The notes beneath the pieces were generated by a model. The model had not been told where the DNA came from and searched no databases. It worked only from the letters and a program-made list of their open reading frames with translations. Positions 28,101 through 34,491 of a stretch of DNA of 64,000 nt are shown here, one piece after another; position 1 is the first letter of the stretch; each line of letters starts with the position of its first letter. The position numbers were made by a program, and so were the translations under genes. The stretch is from CAVPKN01 sp964588495 (GTDB taxonomy: Bacteria > Chlamydiota > Chlamydiia > Chlamydiales > JAAKFR01), in NCBI GenBank assembly GCA_964588495.1, contig CAZPPS010000001.1, positions 1-64,000 of the forward strand. Direction: 5' to 3'.

Positions 28101-29586
28101 GAAAGTGGGGTAAATAATCGCCACCCTCTCCTTGAGCCATAGGCAAAATCACAGGATGTTCCGTGGTGAGATTTTCAAGAGCTCTTGCCATCTTTTCAAC
28201 CACGACATCGGCTCTTTTTTTACCACCCAGATTGATCGCTTCGCGCATTTCAGTGCCGAGCTCATAAGCCTGATAAAAGGCAGCAGAGGCACACTGCACA
28301 GCAGACATAATCTCTGGCTGCGCTTCTTTTTCATTGAGCTGCGAGTCTTGAGTTTTAATGTCTGCATGTTTAACCAAATCGTGGTCTTTCGGAATCGAAA
28401 CCCATTCAGATTTAAAACTCACTTTTACTGTTGGGATTTGAATGTAATTGTAATCTTTATCGTAGTCATACCGGGATCCATCCTTTCGTTGATAAGGCGC
28501 GCCCTTTTTTGCAACCAACTTTTGGATCAGCTTATGGTTTTGATCAAAAGCCATTCCGTCTTTAAGGACATATTCGCTCTCAATTTTAATGTTATCCTCA
28601 GCGCGTTTGATAAACTCATTTTGTAATGGATCTGACTTATCAAATGTTATCTCTAATCCTTTGTCATCAACCCAAATTTGATAGTGGGTTTTTGTCTCTT
28701 TGAAAGTGCGATAAGATCCCATGAAAGAGATATCCTTGTCCCCACCCTCGAGTTCCATGTCTTTATGGTGAATGGAGGTATCTTCTTTAGAAAGAAATTT
28801 CCCCATAAATTTCAGCTGCGACAAAACGGCGTCATGATTGATTTCTCCCACACGGTCATGCTGAACAGGTCCCAGCATATCCGCGAAAGCTCGTGGATCA
28901 CCTGCGCCGGCGATCATCTGATAAAGCCACATGAAAGGCGTTGCCAAAATCTCCAGTGCTGATTTCAAAAATTCAACGACGGCGTTAGAGATTTGCACTT
29001 GCTCAAATTGACGCAACGAAAGATCGTGAACTTTGTAGTATGTCCTGATCTGGATGCCAGATTCATCAACAGGGATGAGAGCCATCCCTTTCTGTTTTCT
29101 TATTTTGTTATCGATAACAGCATCTGCGTTCTTTTCTCTGATAGCCATATTGTTTTTCGCAATGTCATTTTTGAAACAATCCTCGTCATTTTTGAACTCA
29201 CCAGTTAGGCTATTTTTTTGGGGAATACTAGAATCAACTGTTTGGTAATTCTCAACCTCAGCTTTATTAACAGTTTTATGGACACGTGTTCCATCCACAT
29301 CGCAGTAAGAATAGGTGTACATGTTATTGGAGAAATCATGGATGCGGACAACGGAGCGGTTTGTCAGTTGTTGTTCTTTGGACCAAATGGTGGCAAAAAT
29401 CTGGTTGCGCTCCCCTTCAGTTTTCCAAACCTTTCCATCGTCCTCTTTAACAAAAAGGAGATGGTTCAGCTTTTGAACACCTTGAATCTGCTTCCCACCT
29501 TTTCGGTCGATGGGAGCAAATTCATACACCTCTTTAGGGGTTGAATTTGCATTAACTGGTTTAGAAACTTGAATGTCTTTTCCCAT
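16183..29586 (-). CDS. Giant 4467-residue protein with DUF3638/DUF3645-like helicase core
   Basis: One uninterrupted frame of 13.4 kb. ATG 29586 is chosen over TTG 29592 because AAGAG lies six to seven bases before it. A charged coiled coil lies at about 955-1035. The ATPase-like core begins near 2905: KMGTGKS (about 2910, Walker A), YLIDEDVNFD (about 3066, Walker B position), VVPFDGEGEKP, SGTGQP, NFDYKVLGND (about 3437) and an arginine-finger-like QLLWRLRHIDMGHD (about 3510). The order and spacing resemble the DUF3638/DUF3645 region of very large eukaryotic and some bacterial proteins, a superfamily 2 helicase-like fold. The C terminus holds two copies of a domain of about 110 residues (about 3960-4070 and 4355-4465). 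One short hydrophobic stretch lies near 205-225 (FLKSALEILATPFMWLYQMI); otherwise no signal or membrane segment is obvious. Function unknown; an exported effector or intracellular remodeller are both possible. Confidence 0.75.
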   Translation of the reverse strand: MGKDIQVSKPVNANSTPKEVYEFAPIDRKGGKQIQGVQKLNHLLFVKEDDGKVWKTEGERNQIFATIWSKEQQLTNRSVVRIHDFSNNMYTYSYCDVDGTRVHKTVNKAEVENYQTVDSSIPQKNSLTGEFKNDEDCFKNDIAKNNMAIREKNADAVIDNKIRKQKGMALIPVDESGIQIRTYYKVHDLSLRQFEQVQISNAVVEFLKSALEILATPFMWLYQMIAGAGDPRAFADMLGPVQHDRVGEINHDAVLSQLKFMGKFLSKEDTSIHHKDMELEGGDKDISFMGSYRTFKETKTHYQIWVDDKGLEITFDKSDPLQNEFIKRAEDNIKIESEYVLKDGMAFDQNHKLIQKLVAKKGAPYQRKDGSRYDYDKDYNYIQIPTVKVSFKSEWVSIPKDHDLVKHADIKTQDSQLNEKEAQPEIMSAVQCASAAFYQAYELGTEMREAINLGGKKRADVVVEKMARALENLTTEHPVILPMAQGEGGDYLPHFLVFTKNKYNIVHAKHICFSSTSLESRKMQVMTQYNVSNSLTSPEARKKFARALFSTQSVALAKDKKEAKIKGPSRQDKSLSSLLLRYGTLVITDSAEKKASRDPVKALFEIASQLDITFTYGITKSKWGHYDAKDLIETKENPHLSQDEHRFEEITSSKAYFYQVYVNHLISYYEENEGRLNNDERARSLDGILAYAKKVRQYVEKEVDLDTAKAVSDSLIEFVENKLEELGRREDLEQKDIDNLKNKVSIFSTTLERDIEEVIKRPVTVKDVENSRVSIEEWAGVGDLRIRMENAEGYAAIDERKEIEKLFLTLLESAQNYLRQKNADPLAAKSLLLGMMQSLPPADDATFDKLTFWDSLTEAELTRWGKNLDSLAERMMEASLRSGTYPLKPHEVFEFNVVMPLIQRHMFSRLIPMKLTPLTGTEGIFNTYKNSPEKIRALETQRDAFIAMRDQEIEERETKRLKDEWEKADARHKEEQERYDADLKLYNQQLADYEKYRNEPFEISRKYPYPRHKPDDPKIPSDKEKKETREAQLERDIADAKRNDDFRGNLTLRINVKTLDRDWDRLVRGISCHDEAGERTHAVLGRYAKIMGVSKELYAYKLGGTDWIGKTFCNTQRAIWLMDQDCSVLVGSSPEFEKRYAACKRCFDKHAGNSANIDDKHAKNFMLGYDELGDGTQFKPQLFGQDEKKLLSQRIDYQFKGQFTPGDGGERLVPDAFAYIARLDAMRKIMRDPVRHMKPYRSGSYAKAAWEFMTEQKMTNEAVRNTFAAMPAIYLVAAPTVRGILDKDEYGNLTLSSSPDSAGFLALDDTIAENPATFKERKNFMGQSPDALIAEKVGGDREIKKLLEVANRRAQDKQKKSKQSEEEKESKGMDPVQEYMLIGTALTQSKNGEKLSPIAVTRCFDFILQYADKIEDPQIQHTLHKNFFQQGLIQEQLRNNPAYFIDNGPLFKEICGYLQKKGKTHISSELFVREVCQRIRKQAVVECDAGLAKQISKALPAYKHDKMVGTFLQEIDTADQKLYATFALCYFSHFPPENIDGWRNLLNAFFIMKNSPFEIGHTGLQAELDHLVQKEFLPKIANDIEKDSKLCSQLLKHLTGQDGIWKKTEKPYVYAIENKSFKVDLRTGEGFSCELKYGKRDRLTKQIKEHDDFKFLFGAANPYTTCMQDPQNPDISDYLWVDEKMGAEFKLRYRKSDKSLQIFQVVKGQSWQFQKLALSTHERDKFWKLWSQSTNKTVENLVKEKGAWIAVGKDDIQDTSNILVPQHGHRLDEDPIALHISGSKIRGATLGGGKERKWVCTGLSERDAKLLNFRSGSDLLLLSKNRDQVDEIRFPRHPSTGEQLIIKRQEAGSDTWVVSGNEDWVWQLTNTKTYEERFGKEYREYLLPLKNIVTGHEEIWIFPHTAIGGGKKGAKVHFMKSITDVIDFAGGALDAAGVTGNINMGIVRNVAGMAENFAGGADGLVDGAEMLAQMGGVDPNMVDQLADLARSFTAPRGIKYRIDGRGESSSQAGFFYLAHVASLRGDWGTASRFLDLMSQNDSPTREDVSQLEKMVLTFFGTIIKEAITEKVLSKSPLESAFRAKLMASVLALSTKIKAQHGVEMFDLEKALNRLKMEPEKALQGMFGDEAKEKIKEYLGMNNTAEVFRSLVGAAFYADYRKTLTTHHRQLKELGLLLTKQEEGVLTKSPILLGLAAVGKEKKLIKEPKERAQRIQFALPTSREMADMADLIANYVKPHGVWSIEQLHKEQGSYPKGSTILANFWSYWEWILRSTPSLEIEDISFLLRELKPENLSLAEDKVRFANGVDTARRTLLAWWHYCKTGTGEDHRKGNLDGMGAILKDLKEARFQLPDLQALEAVRKEDREKLDMAPGIMNTIRAGMSELNLLYEKGLSSVTYNEDIGGKDHETGVKKVFVDLSCQLLNTFLAAALQGQAGKVITVDAIAVREPPLQPIDVNKTDKITALRERFWNEITTAVANTIFYAPIIDMLNQQKDELLPFVDALLLIPDFDAVWVDLEKMIKQLVQESTSQPGEQVQGAQKGVQKLTEFVLQGYLNNFKKQMKAVHARYLQEAGISQEPYPKVTPSAYEPVAVKPSTVDMKWGANFEDSLRVWDANRGEWKKTEKSVWDKRAERCKAKYFACDPNLSDRENHSLEMKQKGIDDAAKDLNTRTKNSFKVKSLESVYLKVCNNIKALDKKTSTLRGRLLDTASMYAAELNIAHLFADRNALTEEQIIQAVFDIYRYGQLGRLQDEVAQVKFAEQITEYILSMTELQQYGHAKEVCRSLAPLSRQLKASVPFTFDSHVEEQMVQSAANQNADWLRYSAFLQGFLEGGANRLRYNETKIVDGKEVKTEFLKDQQFSRRYLVSDIRNQWICRDKAIDALQNMLKDMKQMGEEGKPVRFIKAKMGTGKSDFIFPEAIDLLIQKEYEPVMVTTDALVDQLAVSMGGKAFVFQFSIDFGLDQAYSAELNKLSATEGRKQLDKFIAERSIEHLETLARTLENLKQEKKAILTSPSQIAALRDKRVQLQGFLEIMEPGKDRSKVFAELQLLKKIETHFKKPETIYLIDEDVNFDISFEYNFATGPFRTVDAIRFTVAEKLMRTIKDHHADLWDKIVGNNLRSLQDIPQAFRGVARSIYRDDDFWEAVGWKKDVWQKINEEEFLDFVLGIRDAHPNGLPAWKMGAEQDEKGYLCALKTFLSQTMDSVRGVNPELERGISSQNGVTVVPFDGEGEKPGVLYGEESENILHHMFHYAGAGNKIGEEIFRTKYKELGVLDQAISPLYPKEKWTQWSKKIGDVASTNYKGDHYEAFIKDPELALQRIQFLRHIMLETPSIRVYHEQITFNSQDLGLGTDVRVGSGTGQPFALNLSDYTDAHSQAPDVVLGETLLCLHLDRKTKTFDDPLERIEELAKEDKCHAILNFDYKVLGNDSEKLASRLRQENPRQMIYRVREEQQLVKKIWNSGEHFFPMTYESNAIDPNGLFLYNRQDGRGVHFHVPRGGGKYGEAMVGAGNLEDDIAQLLWRLRHIDMGHDIRMSHDKKTEDQVRKVWQDRGVDAKDITIGHCMRYFMLNTLGEEDVKNVKASIFKEQVPLKKYIDAEVRTPFDLTDIKNTECLEEIEGQAVYKALKELYILSSRSNWEKEYKARTKADPITFMIKNCKGELEKIDRMKTSFKNQILLICKKHKKAGDAAATKIKMLKTMGLITSCAKVKEEEHKRQLSNFIKDELKSIKDFSPEECAIVRQIVLKYLAVMFGFEKAQREIEAELKRLSDPDYQQYLKAHLPEQVSMDDEAGTRTEQKVQQLQEQKREQRQEKQERLLTPGNIYESIKPIQFKAFKDFALNQSSLDPYWYGTHFQSIQTIAEGERRVELPEDFKDLCISERAWKLLDRLPSHGDPVVELLVVQNGSQFSSVIITPAEREEQVAPALIEARKNEPEAAVPRKPVDPVDTALLEIRDVFMNMIKTGKLKSKTEDQVKQIFKERSTTLKTYFENCLTNGSFENGWQFFLTNYFDKVLTTLGVTITPPSSVVSGFGKLFGKTTDTKDPNASFKADLERAVRPIHKTCQHSRSKLPDPDKMEKSKARNNTNGSVGIGVYTLSKESFSMRMCMDRAHQVSVDHPEFIKTMVMNKLFLNWTEYTLDELDYLVTYVNQNKGQLADLVRILQKVRAPQSAELIETIYNADQEVVQAASQVLDKKLELNEETVFDGDLPWLLKVAQRKLAANCDKSKYRPQEITVLKIWIKLLSGYNADQAIRTLIDSGAIKSSKLLIELRTELRKEMEALDGSQPEPETFSFENYINEKAVIGMSDEDTSDDEGPILLPEPKETPPTVTVAKPTVVISNYQPQLVSGLDVATGKIRTEILNLVGNFGSKDAFAVLFDQNMDKLQDYFMTLLGNKDFEKGWNLLMQTKKGRGSSDFEEVLAILGVKDNFDSYKKGIFASAVDRYISGLKEKVRPIHAEYQKSLTI

Positions 29587-29663
29587 AATCAACTCTTTTT
29601 TATAACTTTAAGAATTATTATACACTTATTGAATTAAAATTGGATTAAGATTTTAGATTTTTT

Positions 29664-30446
29664 CTAAAAGGCCGGCTTTACAGAACCTTTATACTTGTCA
29701 AAAATAATCTTTTTCATCTTCTCTGAGCTCATAATCTCCTTCAGCTTTTGAAGATCTTCTCGGTTGTCGTCTCCATCCCTGATCACGATCACATTGACAT
29801 AGGGAGAATCGGCCGACTCGAGAGCTAAAGCATCTTTCAAGGGATCGAGCTTGCCTTGGAGGGCAAAATTGGCAGGAATCACGGCAATTTCCACATCGGG
29901 AAGGGCTCTTGGCAAAAACGCCGCATCCACTTCTTTAAATTTGAGATGTTTTGGGTTCTCTTCGATGTCGTAGACTGTGGCTAAATGTCCCTTTGGGAGT
30001 CCTTTAAGCTTGATCAAGTGCACTTCCTGAAGGAGCAATAAAGCCCTTGCCTCGTTGGTAGGATCTGAGGGAATCGCTACAAGAGCTCCCTCTTTGAGAT
30101 TGTCGAGCTTAGTTGTTTTCTGAGAATAGATCCCCAAAGGCTCAATATGCACGGCAAGGAGAGGTTTTAAGTGGTAGCCACAGCGCTTATTTTGTTCGTC
30201 CAAAAAGGGTTGATGCTGAAAAAAGTTGGCATCGACCTGTTTTTCATACAAAAGGCGGTTTGGAAGAGTGTAATCGTCTACTTCAACAATTTTAAGCTTA
30301 ATCCCTTCAGCTTCCAGCTCTGGTTTGATCGCCTCTAAAAGCTCTGCATGAGGGACAGGCGTTGCCGCAATTTTGAGAACCTTTTCTTTGGAAGCGCACG
30401 CCGTGCAGCAGAGAAGCGCTAAAAAAACAGAGATGAATTTCCTCAC
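29664..30446 (-). CDS. metQ: Methionine ABC transporter substrate-binding lipoprotein
   Basis: A 260-residue NlpA/MetQ-family lipoprotein that captures methionine outside the inner membrane and hands it to MetI. The leader VRKFISVFLALLCCTAC puts the lipid Cys at about residue 17. Family motifs include ATPVPHAELLE, FFQHQPFLDEQN and IPSDPTNEARALLLL. The GTG start at 30446 is chosen because AGGGG lies upstream and it overlaps the metI stop as GTGA; the longer reading from 30497 would bury the leader. Third gene of metNIQ. Its TAG lies inside a small TTTTAGA/TCTAAAA hairpin (29651-29669) that may help end transcription. Free methionine from the host is a sensible need for an intracellular bacterium. 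Confidence 0.92.
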   Translation of the reverse strand: MRKFISVFLALLCCTACASKEKVLKIAATPVPHAELLEAIKPELEAEGIKLKIVEVDDYTLPNRLLYEKQVDANFFQHQPFLDEQNKRCGYHLKPLLAVHIEPLGIYSQKTTKLDNLKEGALVAIPSDPTNEARALLLLQEVHLIKLKGLPKGHLATVYDIEENPKHLKFKEVDAAFLPRALPDVEIAVIPANFALQGKLDPLKDALALESADSPYVNVIVIRDGDDNREDLQKLKEIMSSEKMKKIIFDKYKGSVKPAF

Positions 30447-31123
30447 ACACGTCCCCTTTGATGCTGAATCTTTTGCGAAGCGGCATTTCCAATCCATTGC
30501 ACACCTTCAACAAGAATGAGCAACAAAATTAAAGTAATGAGCATTAAAAAACCATTAAACCTTTGATATCCATATTGGATGGCCACTTTTCCAAGGCCAC
30601 CCCCACCCACGAGGCCAGCCATGGCGCTATAGCCAATCAAGTTGACAATAGTGAGGGTCATCCCTTGAATGATATTAGGAAAGGCTTCGGGCAAAAGAAC
30701 TTTGGAAACAATCTGGAAGGTTGTCGAACCCATCACCTCGGCCGATTCAATCAAAGCCGGATCTACGTTTTTGAGGGCGCTTTCAATGACACGGGCAATA
30801 AAAGGGGCAGCGGCAAGTGTTAACGGAACAATGGAGGCAGTCGTTCCAATACTTGTGCCCACAATCCAGCGTGTAAATGGGAAAATGGCGATGATTAAAA
30901 TCGCAAAAGGGATCGATCTTCCAATATTAATCAAAAGAGCTAAGGGGCGGTAGATCTTTTGATTTTCGGCTAAGCCACCTTTATCTGTTAATCGGAGCCA
31001 AATTCCAAGGGGAAGGCCAATCAGAAAAGCAAAAAAGGCGGAGGCAAAGACCATATAAAGGGTGTTGAAAAGCTCCAAAGGGATCATTTTCAGGGCCAAA
31101 TTGATATTTTCAGATAAATTCAT
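30443..31123 (-). CDS. metI: Methionine ABC transporter permease
   Basis: A 226-residue inner-membrane permease with about five helices. The ABC-coupling EAA-like loop is seen in IESAEVMGSTTFQIVSKVLLPEA, whose Gly faces MetN. Start ATG 31123 overlaps the metN TGA (ATGA), and the earlier in-frame start at 31138 would give a Gly-rich extension without support. The stop overlaps the metQ GTG in the same way, so the three genes are translationally coupled. IGRSIPFAIL and GLVGGGGLG are typical of the family. Length matches E. coli MetI (about 217). Confidence 0.93.
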   Translation of the reverse strand: MNLSENINLALKMIPLELFNTLYMVFASAFFAFLIGLPLGIWLRLTDKGGLAENQKIYRPLALLINIGRSIPFAILIIAIFPFTRWIVGTSIGTTASIVPLTLAAAPFIARVIESALKNVDPALIESAEVMGSTTFQIVSKVLLPEAFPNIIQGMTLTIVNLIGYSAMAGLVGGGGLGKVAIQYGYQRFNGFLMLITLILLLILVEGVQWIGNAASQKIQHQRGRV

Positions 31124-32124
31124 CCCACCTCCTCCCAAAAAACATCTTGGTCTGCCAAAAATTGACGGGCTTTTTGCCGCTCATCGCTAGATCCTGAAAG
31201 GGCAATCACTAAACAGCCCACCGTCTCTTTTTTCAAAATGTCGATGCTTCCAAATAAGATATTGACCTCGACCTGATATTCCCGAATTAATCTAGAAATC
31301 ACCGGCTCTTTGGCACTTGTCCCTGTAAAAGAGAGGCGCAAAAGTTCCTGGTTATCCCCTTCCGGCAAAATATGGTCAGGAATCTCGTGGCTCATGTTTT
31401 GCAAAAACCGTTTGGTCGTGGGATGTTGCGGCTGAGCAAAAAGGGTTCCTGTCTCCCCTTCTTCAACAACTTCCCCGTGTTCTAAAACGGCCACTTTGGT
31501 GCAGATTTCTTTAATGACCTGCATCTCATGCGTGATCAAAACAATAGTTAGCCCTAGCTTTTGATTGAGAGCGCTTAAAAGCTCTAAGATCGAATGTGTT
31601 GTATGGGGATCAAGAGCCGACGTTGCCTCGTCACACAACAGAACTTCGGGATAATTGGCAAGGGCCCGAGCGATGGCAACGCGCTGTTTCTGCCCGCCAC
31701 TGAGCTGTGTGGGATAAAGATTTTCTTTGCCGGTCAAACCCACTAGCTCAATCAGCTCATGGGCCCTTTTAAGACGCTCCTCTTTTGGAACGCCGCTAAT
31801 TTCGAGAGGATACATGATATTTTCAAGGGCAGTTCTTGAAAAAAACAGATTAAAATGTTGGAAAATCATCCCAATCTGCTTGCGCTTGGTGCGTAGCTGT
31901 TTTTTGTCGAGCCCTGTCAGCTCATCCCCTTTTAGAAAGATCGCCCCTTTAGACGGTTTTTCAAGAGTGGCTAAGCAGCGGATCAGAGTAGATTTTCCAG
32001 CACCGCTCATCCCGATAATACCAAAAATTTCTTTGGGATAAACGGCCAGATTAATTTCTTTCAGAGCAAAGGTATTACCGAAACGTTTGCTTAAGTTTCT
32101 AATTTCGATGATCGGATGTTGCAT
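31120..32124 (-). CDS. metN: Methionine ABC transporter ATP-binding protein
   Basis: A 334-residue ATPase that powers methionine uptake. Walker A GMSGAGKST is at about 38-46, the Q-loop is IFQHFNLF, the signature is LSGGQKQR near 141, and Walker B LLCDEATSALD near 161. The last 80 residues form the NIL (ACT-like) domain that senses internal methionine and slows transport, as in E. coli MetN. First gene of metNIQ, divergent from the aldolase gene across 53 bases. No Shine-Dalgarno sequence precedes ATG 32124, and a TATACT box ends nine bases upstream, so the mRNA may be leaderless. Confidence 0.94.
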   Translation of the reverse strand: MQHPIIEIRNLSKRFGNTFALKEINLAVYPKEIFGIIGMSGAGKSTLIRCLATLEKPSKGAIFLKGDELTGLDKKQLRTKRKQIGMIFQHFNLFFSRTALENIMYPLEISGVPKEERLKRAHELIELVGLTGKENLYPTQLSGGQKQRVAIARALANYPEVLLCDEATSALDPHTTHSILELLSALNQKLGLTIVLITHEMQVIKEICTKVAVLEHGEVVEEGETGTLFAQPQHPTTKRFLQNMSHEIPDHILPEGDNQELLRLSFTGTSAKEPVISRLIREYQVEVNILFGSIDILKKETVGCLVIALSGSSDERQKARQFLADQDVFWEEVG

Positions 32125-32132
32125 AATAAAGT

Positions 32133-32138
32133 AGTATA
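32133..32138 (-). promoter_or_regulatory. -10 box candidate for metNIQ
   Basis: TATACT on the minus strand at 32138-32133, with TGTTAA about 16 bases further upstream. The predicted start of transcription would fall within a few bases of the metN ATG at 32124. Confidence 0.4.
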
Positions 32139-32177
32139 CGCTATCAGGTTAAAATTAACATCTATTTTGGGGTTAAC

Positions 32178-33251
32178 ATGGTCGAGACATTATGCAGTTC
32201 ATTGGCGGAAATTGAAAGCCTTTTGGGACAAGAGGGCGACTCCCTCCTTTCCCACCGTTGCCGGACAGTGCCGAAAGAGCGCCTCCATATTCCCGATGGC
32301 AATTGGGTCGACCGTATTTTTACCCCAACAGACCGCAATCCACGCGTATTACGTAGTTTGCAGGCCCTTTTTTCCCACGGCAGACTCAAAGATACGGGCT
32401 ACATGTCGATTTTGCCTGTCGATCAAGGAGTTGAACACGCAGCCGGGGCCTCTTTTGCCCCTAATATGGATTATTTTGACCCTGAAAACATCGTTCAGCT
32501 AGCTCTTGAAGGGGGCTGTAACGCGGTCGCCTCAACATATGGCGTTTTGAGCATGGTTGCCCGCAGATATGCTCATAAAATCCCCTTTATTATGAAATTT
32601 AACCACAATGAGCTCCTTTCCTATCCCAATATGCATGATCAAACCACTTTTGCGACCGTCCAATCTGCTTATGATATGGGAGCTGTCGCAGTGGGCGCCA
32701 CCATCTATTTTGGTTCAGAAGAAAGCCGCCGGCAAATCGAGGAAGTTTCACGAGCTTTTGCCTACGCCCACGAGCTGGGAATGGCCACGATTTTGTGGTG
32801 CTATTTAAGAAACTCTGCTTTCAATACGCCAGAAAATGATTTCCATAATGCGGCCGACCTTACCGGGCAAGCCAACCATTTGGGAGCCACCATTGGCGCC
32901 GACATTGTCAAACAGAAGCTTCCTACAAATAATGGCGGCTACAAAGCCCTCAAGTTTGGCAAAACAAGCGATTTAGTCTACTCAGAGCTCTCATCTGATC
33001 ATCCGATCGATCTTTGCCGTTATCAAGTGATCAATGGTTACATGGGACGGTGCGGCCTCATCAACTCGGGCGGCCCCTCAGGCAAAAATGACCTCGCAGA
33101 AGGTGTGCGCACAGCAGTCATCAACAAAAGAGCCGGCGGCATGGGCCTCATTTCTGGCCGCAAAGCCTTCCAAAGACCGATGAAAGAGGGAATCAAACTC
33201 CTCAACACCATCCAAGACGTTTACCTGTGCAAGGACATCACGATCGCCTAA
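32178..33251 (+). CDS. fbaB: Class I fructose-bisphosphate aldolase (DhnA/FbaB type)
   Basis: A 357-residue aldolase, reversibly splitting fructose 1,6-bisphosphate to glyceraldehyde 3-phosphate and dihydroxyacetone phosphate. The DhnA-type signatures are SILPVDQGVEH (about 77-87), FIMKFNHNELL (about 136-146), the Schiff-base region around VKQKLPTNNGG/KFGKTSD, INSGGPSG (phosphate loop) and GLISGRKAFQRP. The length is that of E. coli FbaB (350). Chlamydiae use this enzyme type for glycolysis and gluconeogenesis. ATG 32178 is preceded by GGGGT. Divergent from metN. A GC-rich CCCGTGCCC repeat follows eight bases past the stop. Confidence 0.93.
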   Translation: MVETLCSSLAEIESLLGQEGDSLLSHRCRTVPKERLHIPDGNWVDRIFTPTDRNPRVLRSLQALFSHGRLKDTGYMSILPVDQGVEHAAGASFAPNMDYFDPENIVQLALEGGCNAVASTYGVLSMVARRYAHKIPFIMKFNHNELLSYPNMHDQTTFATVQSAYDMGAVAVGATIYFGSEESRRQIEEVSRAFAYAHELGMATILWCYLRNSAFNTPENDFHNAADLTGQANHLGATIGADIVKQKLPTNNGGYKALKFGKTSDLVYSELSSDHPIDLCRYQVINGYMGRCGLINSGGPSGKNDLAEGVRTAVINKRAGGMGLISGRKAFQRPMKEGIKLLNTIQDVYLCKDITIA

Positions 33252-33258
33252 AAAATTC

Positions 33259-33287
33259 GTGAACGCGCCCGTGCCCGTGCCCGCCCG
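33259..33287. repeat. Short GC-rich repeat (CCCGTGCCC), copy 1
   Basis: CCCGTGCCCGTGCCCGCCC within 33259-33287, between the aldolase and the IncA-like gene. A 19-base near match (one difference) lies in the same orientation within 47870-47898. Both are in spacers and inflate N-terminal readings of open frames. Confidence 0.6.
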
Positions 33288-33369
33288 TTTCCCTAAATAT
33301 GGGAAGAGCATGGGGCAAAGAAAACAGAAAACCTTTAATTTTAAATATCACTATTGTATACCATCAGCC

Positions 33370-34491
33370 ATGTCTATATTGGGAGTTGGTTCGGGATCGT
33401 CATGCTGTAGTTGGGTGCCTTGCGGGGATAGCTTAAAGGACCGGATTTGTCCCCATTGGCGGATGGCAGCAGGACTTATTACGTTGGCGTCTTGCATCAT
33501 CGGCATTGTTTGTGCGCTCATCTGGAAACAACCTTATTTAGCGATCGCTTATGTTCCCGGAGCTGGAGCTTCTACCTATCTACTTTACCTCAGTTGGGAA
33601 TTCCGTAATCTGAAAACGTTTTCTGAAGATTTGGACATTCTGGAGGCTGAAAACAAACATTTAAGTACCTCTGTTGCTAATTTTGAGGAAAAAACGGGAG
33701 CTCATGTTGAAAAGCTGCGCACACTGGAAACTTCTCTGACAGGCTTTGAGAGCACAATTAAAGAAGACACAGCCAGCTTTGCAGAACTACTTAAACGTTT
33801 CGCAGAAGAAGTGAAACACTTCCAAAGTACTGAAACCAGTTTTGAAGAGCACGAACAAATCCTTGCGAATACGACCGGAACCCTTCAAACCCTCCTTATC
33901 AAGGTGGACACTTGGCTGAGCAAACAGGACAAATTAATTGCTGATCTTTCTATAAATGTCACCCAACTCAGCAGAGAAAACACAACTTTAAGCTCCAGTA
34001 ACGAAACTTTAAGTAAGACCGCTGCACAGCTAAAATCTTTTGAAAGCGCTCTTAGCGAGCTCAACACCGCCACAAACGAAAAGCACGCTAATTTTGGCGC
34101 ATATTTAGAGAAATTTAGAGAGTATCTGGAGCAGCTGAAAAATACAGAGTCTTCTGCAGAAAATTTAGTGTTAACGACATCAGAAAAACTAAATGAATTT
34201 TTCACTCAGATTCAGGCATGGAAAGATGATGAGCGGATTAATAAACAGATTGATTTGCAACAAAAGTTGCATACTGACCTTCAAACACTCAGTGAACAAC
34301 TGGGGCAAAAACAAGGACAACTTGAGGCAGAAGAAAAACGTTTAAAGGATTTCAAAGAAATCCGCGACAATCTTAAAGCAGAAGTTGCCGAATTGAAGCA
34401 ACTAAAAGAAGATTTAAATAGCAGTTTAACCGCGTCGGCCGATAAAATTTCGCAAGCTGCAGATATCATCACTCAAAACAACGCGAAGTAA
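33370..34491 (+). CDS. IncA-like membrane protein with long coiled coil
   Basis: A 373-residue protein. Two hydrophobic lobes at about 31-52 and 56-76 with a three-residue turn, then about 290 residues of heptad-rich, Cys-free helix (Leu/Phe/Ile spaced 3-4, abundant Glu, Lys, Ser, Thr). This is the architecture of chlamydial IncA, whose coiled coil acts like a SNARE in vacuole fusion. No sequence identity to IncA is claimed. ATG 33370 is preferred: the longer frame from 33259 would translate the CCCGTGCCC repeat. The N-terminal 30 residues are Ser/Cys/Gly-rich, as in many type III substrates. The stop TAA shares its last base with the next ATG (TAATG), so a methyltransferase is coupled. Function inferred only. 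Confidence 0.7.
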   Translation: MSILGVGSGSSCCSWVPCGDSLKDRICPHWRMAAGLITLASCIIGIVCALIWKQPYLAIAYVPGAGASTYLLYLSWEFRNLKTFSEDLDILEAENKHLSTSVANFEEKTGAHVEKLRTLETSLTGFESTIKEDTASFAELLKRFAEEVKHFQSTETSFEEHEQILANTTGTLQTLLIKVDTWLSKQDKLIADLSINVTQLSRENTTLSSSNETLSKTAAQLKSFESALSELNTATNEKHANFGAYLEKFREYLEQLKNTESSAENLVLTTSEKLNEFFTQIQAWKDDERINKQIDLQQKLHTDLQTLSEQLGQKQGQLEAEEKRLKDFKEIRDNLKAEVAELKQLKEDLNSSLTASADKISQAADIITQNNAK

